Under the pieces are notes generated by a model. It worked only from the letters and a program-made list of their open reading frames with translations. It did not search any database and was not told the DNA's origin. Shown here piece after piece: positions 15,789 through 24,427 of a stretch of 64,000 nt of DNA (its first letter is position 1; every line of letters starts with the position of its first letter). Origin of the DNA: Paeniglutamicibacter sulfureus (GTDB lineage: Bacteria; Actinomycetota; Actinomycetes; Actinomycetales; Micrococcaceae); assembly GCF_039535115.1 (NCBI RefSeq), contig NZ_BAAAWO010000001.1, positions 2,666,001 to 2,730,000 on the forward strand. The letters are read 5' to 3'. The position numbers and the translations under genes were made by a program.

Positions 15789-17228
15789 TCAGGAATCGTC
15801 GTCGGAAGTGGCTTCCACGTCCTGTTGGCCCTCCGCGATCGGCGCGCTCTCCGGAGCCGTGGCATAGGCGATCGAGAGCCGCCGGTAGGACCTGGTCGCC
15901 AGTGCAGCAAGCCCAAGAATGATCGAGGCGATCCCGGAAACCAGGAACACCATCGCGATCCCGCGGGCGTTCCCCTCCCCTAGCAGCCAACCCCAGCTTT
16001 GCTTGCCCGGGTCGGAGGCCATGTAGGGAATGATCCAGAACTCGGCCAGCGGCGCGATCATGAACGCGGTGATCGGAGCGGCGGCCGATTCGAACGTCAT
16101 GGCGAAGCCAAACACCCTGCCCTGGACCTTGTACGGCACCACCTTCTGGATCACCGTCTGCTCGGCCGCCTCCACCGCGGGAATAATCATCATGAAAATC
16201 CAGATCCCCACCGCATAAAGCCACCACCACTCGCGGATCGTGAACGTGGCACCCAGCACGCCGGTGCAGGCCACCAGGATCAGCATGGTCCGGATCGGGT
16301 TCTTGCCCAGGCCGAACTTGGCCACCAGTCCGCCGCCGATCAGGAACCCGGTGGCGGTCACCCCGAGCACCACGCCCCAGATTTCCACCGGGAAGATCGT
16401 CAGGCCGTACGGGTCCATCAGCGCCATGAACACCCCGCCGGTCAGGTTGTTGAAGGTGGTGAACAGGATCAGGGCAAACAGTCCCTGGGTGGCCCGCACC
16501 GCAGCGATGCCGGCACGGAGATCGGCGAAGTTCTCGCGCCCCTCTGCCCGCACGATCTTTGGCTCCGGAATCCGCAGGACCAGCAGATGCACCAGCACCG
16601 CACCGCAGGCCACCAGCGCAATGATGATCGCGCCTCCCATCCCCAGGAACCCGATGGCCAGTCCGCTGAAGACCGAGGTGATCATGAACGCAAGGCCTTG
16701 CACCGTCCCCACCAAGCCGTTGGCGTTGACCCGGCGGTCCGCGGGCACCAGCAGGGTCACGGTGGTGGACAGGGCGATGTTGCGCAGTTGCTCGACCACC
16801 GCGCCAATGAGGATCACGAGGGCAAAAAGCCAGAACCAGATCCCGGTCAGGCTCATCAGATCGGCCTCGGGAACCAGCATGAACATTGCCCCGGCCACCC
16901 CAAAGCAGGCCACGGTAAACAGCGTGGAACCCACCATCACCGCGTGCTTGCGGTACCTGTCCACCAGCACCCCGAAAAACAGGCCAAAGAACGCAACCAG
17001 CAGCATGTAGGTGCCGCCAATGAGCCCGGTGGCCAGCACCGAACGGGTTTCCAGATACACCCAGAAGGTCAGGGCAAACCAGAGGAAGCTGGTGATGACG
17101 TTCGCGAGGGCCGTATTGACCAGCACATGCATGAATGTGCGGTGCCCCGTCTTGGGCGGCATTGCATTCGCGGCGGCTTGCCTGTCGGTCGTTTCGATGT
17201 CCGCGGAGGACGGATCTTCCTGCGACAT
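15789..17228 (-). CDS. MFS transporter, DHA3 / MFS_3-like exporter
   Basis: 479 residues with about 12 membrane segments. The segment 2-3 loop reads GVLVDRYRKHAVM, the MFS signature. The general style (short N-terminal hydrophilic tail, then NTALANVITSFLWFALTFWVY) matches the DHA3 group that includes macrolide and siderophore exporters. The C-terminal tail is acidic. The gene is convergent with the TMEM175 remnant (8 bp between stop codons) and monocistronic. The substrate cannot be read from sequence. Confidence 0.87.
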   Translation of the reverse strand: MSQEDPSSADIETTDRQAAANAMPPKTGHRTFMHVLVNTALANVITSFLWFALTFWVYLETRSVLATGLIGGTYMLLVAFFGLFFGVLVDRYRKHAVMVGSTLFTVACFGVAGAMFMLVPEADLMSLTGIWFWLFALVILIGAVVEQLRNIALSTTVTLLVPADRRVNANGLVGTVQGLAFMITSVFSGLAIGFLGMGGAIIIALVACGAVLVHLLVLRIPEPKIVRAEGRENFADLRAGIAAVRATQGLFALILFTTFNNLTGGVFMALMDPYGLTIFPVEIWGVVLGVTATGFLIGGGLVAKFGLGKNPIRTMLILVACTGVLGATFTIREWWWLYAVGIWIFMMIIPAVEAAEQTVIQKVVPYKVQGRVFGFAMTFESAAAPITAFMIAPLAEFWIIPYMASDPGKQSWGWLLGEGNARGIAMVFLVSGIASIILGLAALATRSYRRLSIAYATAPESAPIAEGQQDVEATSDDDS

Positions 17229-17314
17229 GCTCCAAGCCTAGAACCGGGGCGGACACCGCGGTAGGTCAACTCGCAAGGAATCGGCGCCGGTGCCCTCGGT
17301 GAGTGTCGGTAAAA

Positions 17315-17352
17315 GGAGAAGGACGGTGCTTGCGCACCGTCCTTCTCCCGTT
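17315..17352 (-). terminator. Terminator of the rbs-deoC operon
   Basis: A perfect 15-bp stem (17315-17329 with 17334-17348) has a 4-nt loop. On the minus strand it is followed by TTTTACC, the standard rho-independent form, 16 bp after the deoC stop codon. It ends the ribose operon. Confidence 0.88.
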
Positions 17353-17363
17353 GGCATTGGGCA

Positions 17364-18041
17364 TTAGTAGCCCGAGGTTGCCGCCGTTCCCTGCAACAGG
17401 TTCCTGCTGCCCGAAACCCCCAGCCGGGTGGCACCGGCAGCAATCATGGCCAGCGCGGTTTCGCGGTCACGGATGCCGCCCGAGGCCTTGACGCCCAAAC
17501 GCCCGCCCACGGTCTTGGCCATTAATTCCACGGCGTGGATGCTGGCGCCGCCCGCCGGGTGGAAGCCGGTGGAGGTCTTGACGAAATCGGCGCCCGCGCG
17601 TTCGGATGCCTCGCAGCAGCCGATGACCTGGGCATCGCTGAGCGCTGCCGATTCGATGATCACCTTCAGGACACGCGGTGCCGGCACTGCCGCCCGGACC
17701 GCGGCAATTTCCGCTTCCACAGAGGCGAAGTCCCCGGCCGTGGCCAGGCCCAGGTTGATGACCATGTCGATCTCCGAGGCGCCGTTGGCCACGGCCTCGG
17801 CGGCTTCGGTGGCCTTGATGGCGGCCGAATGCTTGCCGGAGGGGAATCCGCACACTGCGACCACGGGAACCGTGCTTTCGGGCAGCGGCAGCATGGCCGG
17901 GGAGACGCAAAGCGAATAGGTGCCCAGCGCGGCCGCCTCGGCCGCCGCGGCCAGTACATCTTGCCGGGTCGCCTCTGGCGTCAGCAGCGTGTGGTCAATC
18001 AGGCCGGCCAGTTCGGGGCCGTCCACGGTGTTCTCGGTCAT
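17364..18041 (-). CDS. deoC: Deoxyribose-phosphate aldolase
   Basis: 225 residues. It cleaves 2-deoxyribose 5-phosphate to glyceraldehyde 3-phosphate and acetaldehyde in the cytoplasm. The Schiff-base lysine is in FVKTSTGF near residue 154; the LIDHTLL start, the VCGFPSGK loop and VKASGGI near residue 190 are all typical. The ATG at 18041 has an AGGAA site; an in-frame ATG at 18074 would overlap the upstream gene. It is the last gene of the ribose operon, 23 bp after the permease/binding-protein fusion. Its presence there suggests that the operon also serves deoxyribose or nucleoside-derived sugars. Confidence 0.93.
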   Translation of the reverse strand: MTENTVDGPELAGLIDHTLLTPEATRQDVLAAAAEAAALGTYSLCVSPAMLPLPESTVPVVAVCGFPSGKHSAAIKATEAAEAVANGASEIDMVINLGLATAGDFASVEAEIAAVRAAVPAPRVLKVIIESAALSDAQVIGCCEASERAGADFVKTSTGFHPAGGASIHAVELMAKTVGGRLGVKASGGIRDRETALAMIAAGATRLGVSGSRNLLQGTAATSGY

Positions 18042-18064
18042 CGTTGTTCCTGTCTTGTTGCCTG

Positions 18065-20016
18065 TTACTTGCATGTGGTGGCGTCGCCGAGACCGGTGAG
18101 GTAGTCGCAGAATCCGGGAACATCGTCCTTGACGACGATCCGGCCCTGCAGGACCTGTTCCTTGTTGACGTCGTTTCCGGCGGCGACCTCTCCGGCGATC
18201 CGCACGACTTCCTGGCCGAGGGCGAAGGGAGACTCTGCGTTTGTCGCATACATCTGGCCGGACTTTACCGCGCTCAGTGCATCTCCGATGCCGTCGTTGC
18301 CGACGATCTGCACCTGGCCCACAAGGTTGCGGGACTTCACGGCGGCCACCGAGCCCAGGGCCATTTCGTCGTTGGCCGCATAGATGCCGTCAAGGGACGG
18401 GTGGCCTGGAGGATGTTGTTGGTGACGTCCAAGGACTTTCCGCGGTCAAAGTTGGCCGTCTGCGTCGCCACGATCTTCACACCGGGGCATTCCTTCATCC
18501 CCTCGCGGAAGCCATTGGAACGGTCGCGTGCCACGGAAGTGCCCAAGATGCCCTGGACCTCGGCCACATTGCCCTTCCCGCCGACGGCCTCGCACAAGGC
18601 CTTGGCACCGTTCTTGCCCGCCTCCACGGCGTCGTATCCGATGAAGGCACGCAGCTCGCCCTTGTCGGGCATGCGGTCGAAGGCGACCACGGGAACGTCC
18701 GCGGAGTTGGCCTGCTGCACGATCGAGCCACCCGATTCACTCGAGGTCGGGTCCAGGATCAAAACGTCGGGCTTCTTCACCAGTGCCGTGGTGGCCTGGT
18801 TCAACGCGGCGGTGTCGTCGTTGTTGGCGTTTTGCACATCCAAGGCAATCCCGTCCGCCTCGGCCTGGGCCTTGGACCCGTCGGCAACGGAGACGAAGAA
18901 CGGGTTGTTCAGCGTGGAGATGACCAGGGTCGCGCTCTTGGCCTCGGCGACCGCGGAATTGCCGCGGTTCACCACCGTGACGACGGCAATGACGGCGATG
19001 GCGACGATCACGGCGATGGCAGGAAGCACGAATTTTCCATTGGGCCGCTTGGTCGCCTTGCCCACGGGTGTGCCCTTGAAGATGCGCGCCAGCATGCCCG
19101 AGTTCCGGTCAAGGTAGACGGCGATCAGGATGACCAGGCCCTTGACGACGTTCTGCAGGAAGGGCGAGACGTTGAGCAGGTTCAGTCCGTTGTCGATGGT
19201 GGCCAGCAGGATGCCGCCGATCACCGTGCCGATGATGGCGCCGCGACCACCGGCCAGGGACGTGCCGCCGATGATGACCGCGGCAATGGCTGCAAGCTCG
19301 AGTCCCGTGCCGGCCGTCGGCTGGGCGGTTCCCAGGCGGGCCGTGAGGATGAATCCGGCGATGGCGGCGAGCACGCCCGAGATCGTGAAGGCCAGGATCT
19401 TGACGCGATCGGTGGAGATGCCCGAGAGCCTCGAGGCCTCGACGTTGTCACCGGTGGCGTAGAGCTCCCGGCCGAACTTGGTGCGGGCCAAGACATATCC
19501 GGCGACCGCGGCGACCAGCAGCATGATCCAGATGGGGTTGGCGATGCCCAGGAACTTGCCCTGGCCCATGCCCAGGAACGCGTTGGACGTGACGCCCACC
19601 GGGTTGCCCTGCGAGAGCTGCAGCGCCAGCCCGGCAAAAATCGACATGGTGGCCAGCGTGGCAATGAAGGATGGCATCCTCGTCTTGGTGACCAGCAGTC
19701 CGTTGACCAGCCCGGCCCCGGCGCCAACGCCAAGTCCGACGAGGAAGCCGGCAACGAAGCCGTGCTCGGCCATGACCATGGCGGAAGACATGGCGCTGAA
19801 ACCCAGGACGGCGCCGACGGAGAGGTCGATCTCGGCCAGGATGATGACATAGGTCTGGCCGATGGCCAGCAGGGTGACCACCGCCGCGGTGACCAGGATG
19901 TTCAAGAGGTTGGTGGGTTGCTGGAACAACGGGGTTGCGATGACCAGGGCGATGGCCACGATGGCCAGCATCCAGACCGCGCGGAGTTGATCCGCTACTG
20001 CTGCAAATCGATTCAT
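18065..20016 (-). pseudogene. Ribose ABC permease fused to substrate-binding protein (RbsC-RbsB), frameshifted
   Basis: A single gene encodes the RbsC permease (residues 1-320, about 10 membrane segments, with ILAEIDLSVGAV and GGTSLAGGRG) followed, after a further membrane segment (VLPAIAVIVAIAVIAVV) that tethers it, by an RbsB-type periplasmic sugar-binding domain beginning ATLVISTLNNPFF. At 18394-18396 the frame breaks: the expected [18 protein letters not shown] is interrupted because a C-run has three C's where four would keep the frame. The frame then continues to the stop at 18065 (AANDEMALG to GLGDATTCK). As read, the last 100 residues of the binding domain are lost. It may be a real mutation or a base-calling error. 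The start overlaps the rbsA stop (ATGA). Confidence 0.85.
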
Positions 20017-21506
20017 GACGAGGTACTCTCCAAAGCGTGTTCAAGGACTGAATGCTGGGTTAGTTGGGGGCCGCTCAACTCGGCGACCGGGGTGCCATTG
20101 CGCATGACGATCACCCGGTCAGACATCTCCACCAGTTCGGGGAGGTCCGAGGAGACCATCACCACGGCCATTCCCTCGGCCGCGGCGTTCTGGATGATTC
20201 GGTAGATCTCCGCCTTCGCACCGACGTCCACCCCGCGCGTGGGTTCGTCCATGAGCAAGACCTTCGGGTTGCTCAAGAGCCAGCGCGCGAGCAGGACCTT
20301 TTGCTGGTTTCCGCCGGACAGGGACGAGACCAGGGCGTTCACGCTGGTGGTCTTGATGTTCAGTTTGCCGGAGACTTCCAGGGACCGTGCCCGCTCCCGG
20401 GAGCGGCTGACGATGCCTCCGGCGCTGATCTCCTCGAGCGTGGCCAGGGACTGGTTGTGCGCGATGGATTGGCCCAAAGCAAGGCCCTCGGCCTGCCGGT
20501 CGGGTGTCAGGTAGGCGATGGACCGGGAGATGGCCTGCTTGGGGCTCTTGGCCCGTGCATCCTTCCCGTCGATGCGCACCTGCCCCTGCGCCTGTTCGAG
20601 TCCGAAGAGCGAGCGCAGGATCTCGCTTTTGCCGCTGCCCATCACTCCCCCGATGCCCAGGACCTCTCCGGCGTTCACGGTGAAGCTGACGTCGTGGAAG
20701 TCGTCGCCGCGGCAGAGCCCGGAAACCACCAGCCGCTCGGTGGACGTGGCGTGTTCTTCCTTGGGATAGAAGTCGTCGACCTGCTCACCGACCATGGCCG
20801 CAACCACCTGCTTTTCGGTCAGCTCGTCCGGGGTCCCGCGCAGCGAGACCTGTCCGTCGCGCAGCACCACAATGTGGTCCGAGAGGGCAAATACCTCAGG
20901 GAGCCGGTGGCTGATGTAAATGATGGCCACGCCTTCGGACTTGAGCTTGTTGACCTGCTCAAAGAGCTGCTCGGATTCGCGCTGGTCAAGGGCCGCGGTG
21001 GGCTCATCCAGGATCAGCACCCGCACCTTGTTGTGGATGGTCTTGGCGATCTGGACCATCTGCTGCTCCCCCACGGACAGCGAGGAGACCGGCGCGCGGG
21101 TGTCAACGTCCAGGCCCACCCGGGCCAGGACCTCGGCGGCCGTGGCATGCATGAGGTTCTTGCGGACGAACAGCGAGCCGAAGCTGCGCTCGTGGTCGCG
21201 GGCAAAGAGGTTGGTGGCCACGTCCAGGTGCGGGAAGAGGTTTTGCTTGATTTCCTGGTAGATGACCTGGATGCCTTCTGCCATGGCCTGTTGCGGGGCG
21301 GAGAACCTGTGCTCGGTCCCGTCGATGAGGATCTTGCCGGAGTCCTGCTTGTGGGCGCCGGAGATGATGCTGGTCAGCGTGGACTTGCCTGCGCCGTTCT
21401 CCCCCACCAGGGACACTATTTCCCCCGGAGCCAGGGACAGGCTGATGCCGCGCAGGACCTCGTTCTCGCCAAAGGACTTGTGGATTTCGACTATTTCAAC
21501 GGCCAT
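20013..21506 (-). CDS. rbsA: Ribose ABC transporter ATP-binding protein
   Basis: 497 residues with two ABC cassettes, as in all sugar RbsA/MglA proteins. First cassette: Walker A GENGAGKS near residue 36, signature LSVGEQQM and Walker B LILDEPTAAL. Second cassette: a divergent Walker A GVMGSGKS near residue 290, then LSGGNQQKV and LLMDEPTRGVDVG. The second site lacks the usual form of the P-loop, as is common in this family. It energises uptake through the membrane fusion protein encoded next, with which it overlaps by 4 bp, so translation is coupled. It follows rbsD by 2 bp. Confidence 0.95.
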   Translation of the reverse strand: MAVEIVEIHKSFGENEVLRGISLSLAPGEIVSLVGENGAGKSTLTSIISGAHKQDSGKILIDGTEHRFSAPQQAMAEGIQVIYQEIKQNLFPHLDVATNLFARDHERSFGSLFVRKNLMHATAAEVLARVGLDVDTRAPVSSLSVGEQQMVQIAKTIHNKVRVLILDEPTAALDQRESEQLFEQVNKLKSEGVAIIYISHRLPEVFALSDHIVVLRDGQVSLRGTPDELTEKQVVAAMVGEQVDDFYPKEEHATSTERLVVSGLCRGDDFHDVSFTVNAGEVLGIGGVMGSGKSEILRSLFGLEQAQGQVRIDGKDARAKSPKQAISRSIAYLTPDRQAEGLALGQSIAHNQSLATLEEISAGGIVSRSRERARSLEVSGKLNIKTTSVNALVSSLSGGNQQKVLLARWLLSNPKVLLMDEPTRGVDVGAKAEIYRIIQNAAAEGMAVVMVSSDLPELVEMSDRVIVMRNGTPVAELSGPQLTQHSVLEHALESTSS

Positions 21507-21508
21507 GG

Positions 21509-21913
21509 CTAGTACACCACCCCGGCCTGGAGAATGACGTTCGCGTACGAGGTCGTTTCGCCGGAGCGGACCGCCGCACGGGCGCCCTTGGTCCGTTCCT
21601 TGAACTCGGTGTGCGGGATCAGCTGCAGGGCAATGCCCAATTCATCGAAGCGGGATTTGATCTCGCTAAACATCGCCGGGCTCTGGTCCTGGACCTCCCG
21701 GGCCAGAACCACTCCCTCGACCTCCATCTCGTTGAGCACGACATCCAGCACCTCAAGGAACCCGGGTGTGCCGGGCTTCAGTGCGAAATCGATCCGCTCG
21801 ACGCTTGCCGGAATGGGCAGTCCAGCGTCGGTGATGACGATTTCGTCGGTGTGACCTGTCTCGGAGATGACCCGGCTCAATGCCGGGTTCAGTGTTCCGT
21901 TGTTCTTGCGCAC
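21509..21913 (-). CDS. rbsD: D-ribose pyranase
   Basis: 134 residues, the normal length for RbsD, which converts beta-pyranose ribose to the furanose form used by ribokinase. Recognised by the N-terminal LNPALSRVISETGHTDEIV with the catalytic histidine, then TDAGLPIP. The GTG at 21913 is the only start that gives the family N-terminus; the open frame to 22066 runs into rbsK. It lies between rbsK and rbsA and is part of the same transcript. Confidence 0.9.
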   Translation of the reverse strand: MRKNNGTLNPALSRVISETGHTDEIVITDAGLPIPASVERIDFALKPGTPGFLEVLDVVLNEMEVEGVVLAREVQDQSPAMFSEIKSRFDELGIALQLIPHTEFKERTKGARAAVRSGETTSYANVILQAGVVY

Positions 21914-21945
21914 GCTTGACGTCCTTGTCGTTCGGGGGCCTGGGT

Positions 21946-22893
21946 TTATTTGTGTGCGGCGAGGAATTCCTCGACCGCTGCACGGGTGGGGATGCTGGGG
22001 CTTGCTCCGGCGACCGTCACGGCCAGCGCACCGGAGGCCATGGCGGTGTTGAGTGCTTCTTCCCATTCGTTGCCGGCCGCCATGGCGGAGCCAAGCGCAC
22101 CGGCGAATGCGTCCCCGGCTGCGGTGGTGTCAATCGCCGTCACCTTGAACGCCGGGTAGTGCTCCGCGCCCCCGGATGAGACCACGACGGTTCCTGCACC
22201 GGCCAGAGTGACGATGGCCCGACCTACTCCACGGTCGGTGAACCAGCGTCCGGCCTCGACCGCCGTGGCGGCATCGGTGACATTGATGCCGGTGATGAGC
22301 CGGGCCTCGGTTTCGTTAGGGGTCACGATGTCCACCGAGGCCCACAGCGACTCATCCAAGGCGGTGGCCGGCGCCGGTGCGGGATCCAGCACCACGGTCA
22401 TGCCGGAGGCGTGGGCAAGGTGCGCCGCGGCGATCGCACTTGCATGCGGGATCTCAAGCTGGATCAAGGCCACGTCGCCGGGGGCGCCGAGTGCGGCCAG
22501 CGCGTCGGTGACCTGCTGCACGCCGAGTTTGGCGTTGGCCAGGGGAACCATGACGATGTCGTTCTCGGCCGAATCGTCAACACGGATGTGCGCGATTCCG
22601 GTGGGACCGGCGACGCTGAGCACCGAGGTGGTGTCGATGTTCTCGGCGTTCAGCGAATCCAGCACCAGGTCCCGGAAGGAATCATCGCCAACGCAGCCGA
22701 TCATGTGGACCTCGCTGTTGGCGCGTGCGGCGGCGATCGCCTGGTTGGCGCCCTTGCCGCCCAGGACCATGGAAAAGTCGTTGCCGAGAATGGTCTCGCC
22801 GGGCTTTGGCAGGCGGGTGGAGAACGTGGTCAGGTCGCACGTGATGCTGCCAATGACCACTACCTTGCTGGCGCGGGGCGTGTTCGGGTTCAT
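21946..22893 (-). CDS. rbsK: Ribokinase
   Basis: 315 residues of the PfkB carbohydrate kinase family. It phosphorylates D-ribose at O5 with ATP. The substrate motif GGKGANQA is near residue 45 and the catalytic/anion-hole motif DTTAAGDAFAG near residue 262; TPNETEA sits in the middle as usual. It starts at ATG 22893, 63 bp after the rbsR stop codon, and is followed by rbsD after 32 bp. It is second in the operon rbsR-K-D-A-CB-deoC. Confidence 0.94.
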   Translation of the reverse strand: MNPNTPRASKVVVIGSITCDLTTFSTRLPKPGETILGNDFSMVLGGKGANQAIAAARANSEVHMIGCVGDDSFRDLVLDSLNAENIDTTSVLSVAGPTGIAHIRVDDSAENDIVMVPLANAKLGVQQVTDALAALGAPGDVALIQLEIPHASAIAAAHLAHASGMTVVLDPAPAPATALDESLWASVDIVTPNETEARLITGINVTDAATAVEAGRWFTDRGVGRAIVTLAGAGTVVVSSGGAEHYPAFKVTAIDTTAAGDAFAGALGSAMAAGNEWEEALNTAMASGALAVTVAGASPSIPTRAAVEEFLAAHK

Positions 22894-22956
22894 GTTTGGG
22901 GGCCGTGTCCTTTGTGCTGGGCTGGGTGCCGGGGAATGCTGAGGTGAAGGGAGCGT

Positions 22957-23961
22957 TCAGGGTGCCGTGCGCGGAGGAGGAGCCGTGGAGGCACGCAGGG
23001 TCAGGCTCACCGGCAGGATGCGCTTGACGGCAGGCGCGTCCGGCTGGGCGAGCCGATGCAGGATCCGCTCTCCGGCGATCTGGCCTTCGAGGCCCGCCGG
23101 GCGTGAGATGACCGAGTGCGGAGGGTTCAGGAGTTCCGCCAGGGCGAAGTCGTCGAAGCTCAGCATGGACAGCTCGGCGGGAACGGCGATGTGGGCCTCG
23201 TTCAGGGCCTTGAGCGCACCGTGGGCCATGAGGTTGTTTCCCACGAAGATGGCTGTCGGTCGCTCCGGTTCGGCAAGCAGTTCGCGGGTGGCCTCGTATC
23301 CGAAGTCCTGCGTGAATTGCCCGATCTTGCGGAAACGCTCGGGGATCTCGACATTGGCCTCCGCGGCGGCGGCGACGAATTGCTCGTGGCGGATCCGGCC
23401 GGGTAGGGAAGTCTGGGGGCCGCTGATGATGGCCAGGAGCGTGTGGCCGAGCCCGGCCAGGTGCCGGGCGGCCAGCTCGGCCCCGGCGGCGTTGTCCACC
23501 ACGACGACGTCGAAAGCCGATTCCTCATGCAGGACGCGGTCGACCAAGACCGTGGGCAGCGCAATCCTTTCCAGCGCGAGCTTGGTGGCATCGGATTCGA
23601 TGGCGGGCACCAGCACAAATGCGTCGACTGCATCGCTGAGTCGATTCAGCAACTGGACCTCGGTGTCGGCATCCTCGTTGCTGCTGGCGACGACCACGCG
23701 CAGACCTGCCGGGGCGATGGTTTCCTCGAGGCCGCGGACGATCTGGGCAAAATAGGGGTTGGAGATGTCCGGAACGATGGCCGCGACGGTGTTGTGGCGG
23801 CCCAGCCTCAGGCCGCGCGCACTGGTGTTGGGTCGAAAATCCAGTTCCGCGATGGCTCTGTCAACGGCAGCAGTGGAGCGGATCCGTTGGCCCGCCAGGT
23901 GCCGGGAGACAGTAGCGATGGACACCCCTGCGGCACGCGCAACATCGTGGATATTGGCCAC
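22957..23961 (-). CDS. rbsR: LacI-family repressor of the ribose operon
   Basis: 334 residues. The N-terminal LacI helix-turn-helix reads IHDVARAAGVSIATVSRHL, followed by the hinge helix and a periplasmic-binding-protein-like sensor domain (AAIVPDISNPYF from residue 62). It is the first gene of the operon, so it is autoregulated if it binds the palindrome at 24039-24056, 78 bp before its start. The name rests on position and family. Confidence 0.9.
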   Translation of the reverse strand: MANIHDVARAAGVSIATVSRHLAGQRIRSTAAVDRAIAELDFRPNTSARGLRLGRHNTVAAIVPDISNPYFAQIVRGLEETIAPAGLRVVVASSNEDADTEVQLLNRLSDAVDAFVLVPAIESDATKLALERIALPTVLVDRVLHEESAFDVVVVDNAAGAELAARHLAGLGHTLLAIISGPQTSLPGRIRHEQFVAAAAEANVEIPERFRKIGQFTQDFGYEATRELLAEPERPTAIFVGNNLMAHGALKALNEAHIAVPAELSMLSFDDFALAELLNPPHSVISRPAGLEGQIAGERILHRLAQPDAPAVKRILPVSLTLRASTAPPPRTAP

Positions 23962-24038
23962 GCCGGTACCTCACTCTCACTGTCTTCGTTGACGAATTGA
24001 TGGTCCGAAATGCCGCATCAGTGATGCCGGACACCAAA

Positions 24039-24056
24039 ACTGTAAAGGTTTACAGT
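24039..24056. promoter_or_regulatory. LacI-type operator for rbsR operon
   Basis: ACTGTAAA and TTTACAGT form two perfect 8-bp arms around a central GG, the size and symmetry of LacI-family sites. It lies 78 bp upstream of the rbsR start codon. Confidence 0.75.
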
Positions 24057-24323
24057 AATCCAGAATGAGGCAAGTCACACGACCTGTCAAGCGCGCATTC
24101 GAGACCTTTGTCAACGAGCCCATTCCCGCCATCGAAGAGGTGCGAGCCCTGCGTCCGAACCGAATTAACCGAGTAAGGACTGGTCAAATGGCAGTTACTG
24201 TTCCCATGGTTGCCGATCGAAATGCCTTCCGGAGCGGGTGTATTTCATGCCGACAACTCGCCCGGCGCCGAGGGCGCCGAACTCAGTCCGTCTGCAACAA
24301 GACCGAGGCCGATATGCTCGTGG

Positions 24324-24358
24324 GCAATTCGAGCGCGGCAATTCAAGCGCGACAATTC
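24324..24358. repeat. 14-bp tandem repeat, 2.5 copies
   Basis: GCAATTC(G/A)AGCGCG occurs at 24324-24337 and 24338-24351, followed by a half copy ACAATTC at 24352-24358. The function is unknown; a regulator array or slippage product are both possible. Confidence 0.55.
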
Positions 24359-24390
24359 TCAGGTCTCCACTGCCCGAGCAAGGGCAGCCG

Positions 24391-24420
24391 CCGACGCCCG
24401 CGAGCGCTCGCGGACGTCGG
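24391..24420 (-). terminator. 30-bp palindrome after the D-lactate dehydrogenase gene
   Basis: The arms 24391-24405 and 24406-24420 are complementary except for one position (core GCGAGCGCTCGC), starting 8 bp after the stop codon of the minus-strand gene. There is no T-run, so it could be a weak terminator or a 3' stabilising hairpin. Confidence 0.5.
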
Positions 24421-24427
24421 CCCGGCA

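Larger units (their letters stand above)
23962..24427. other. Intergenic region with operator, short repeats and a palindrome
   Basis: 466 bp between rbsR and the D-lactate dehydrogenase gene, where open frames on the plus strand are not supported. It contains the LacI-type operator at 24039-24056, a 14-bp tandem repeat at 24324-24358 and a 30-bp palindrome at 24391-24420, each listed separately. Confidence 0.55.

Noticed and set aside
15055..17256. 733-codon minus-strand frame across the MFS and hydrolase genes
   Set aside because: It is an alternative frame through a clear MFS gene, with no membrane pattern or motif of its own.
24324..24358. Possible CRISPR-like repeat
   Set aside because: The unit is 14 bp and directly tandem, with no spacers and no cas genes.
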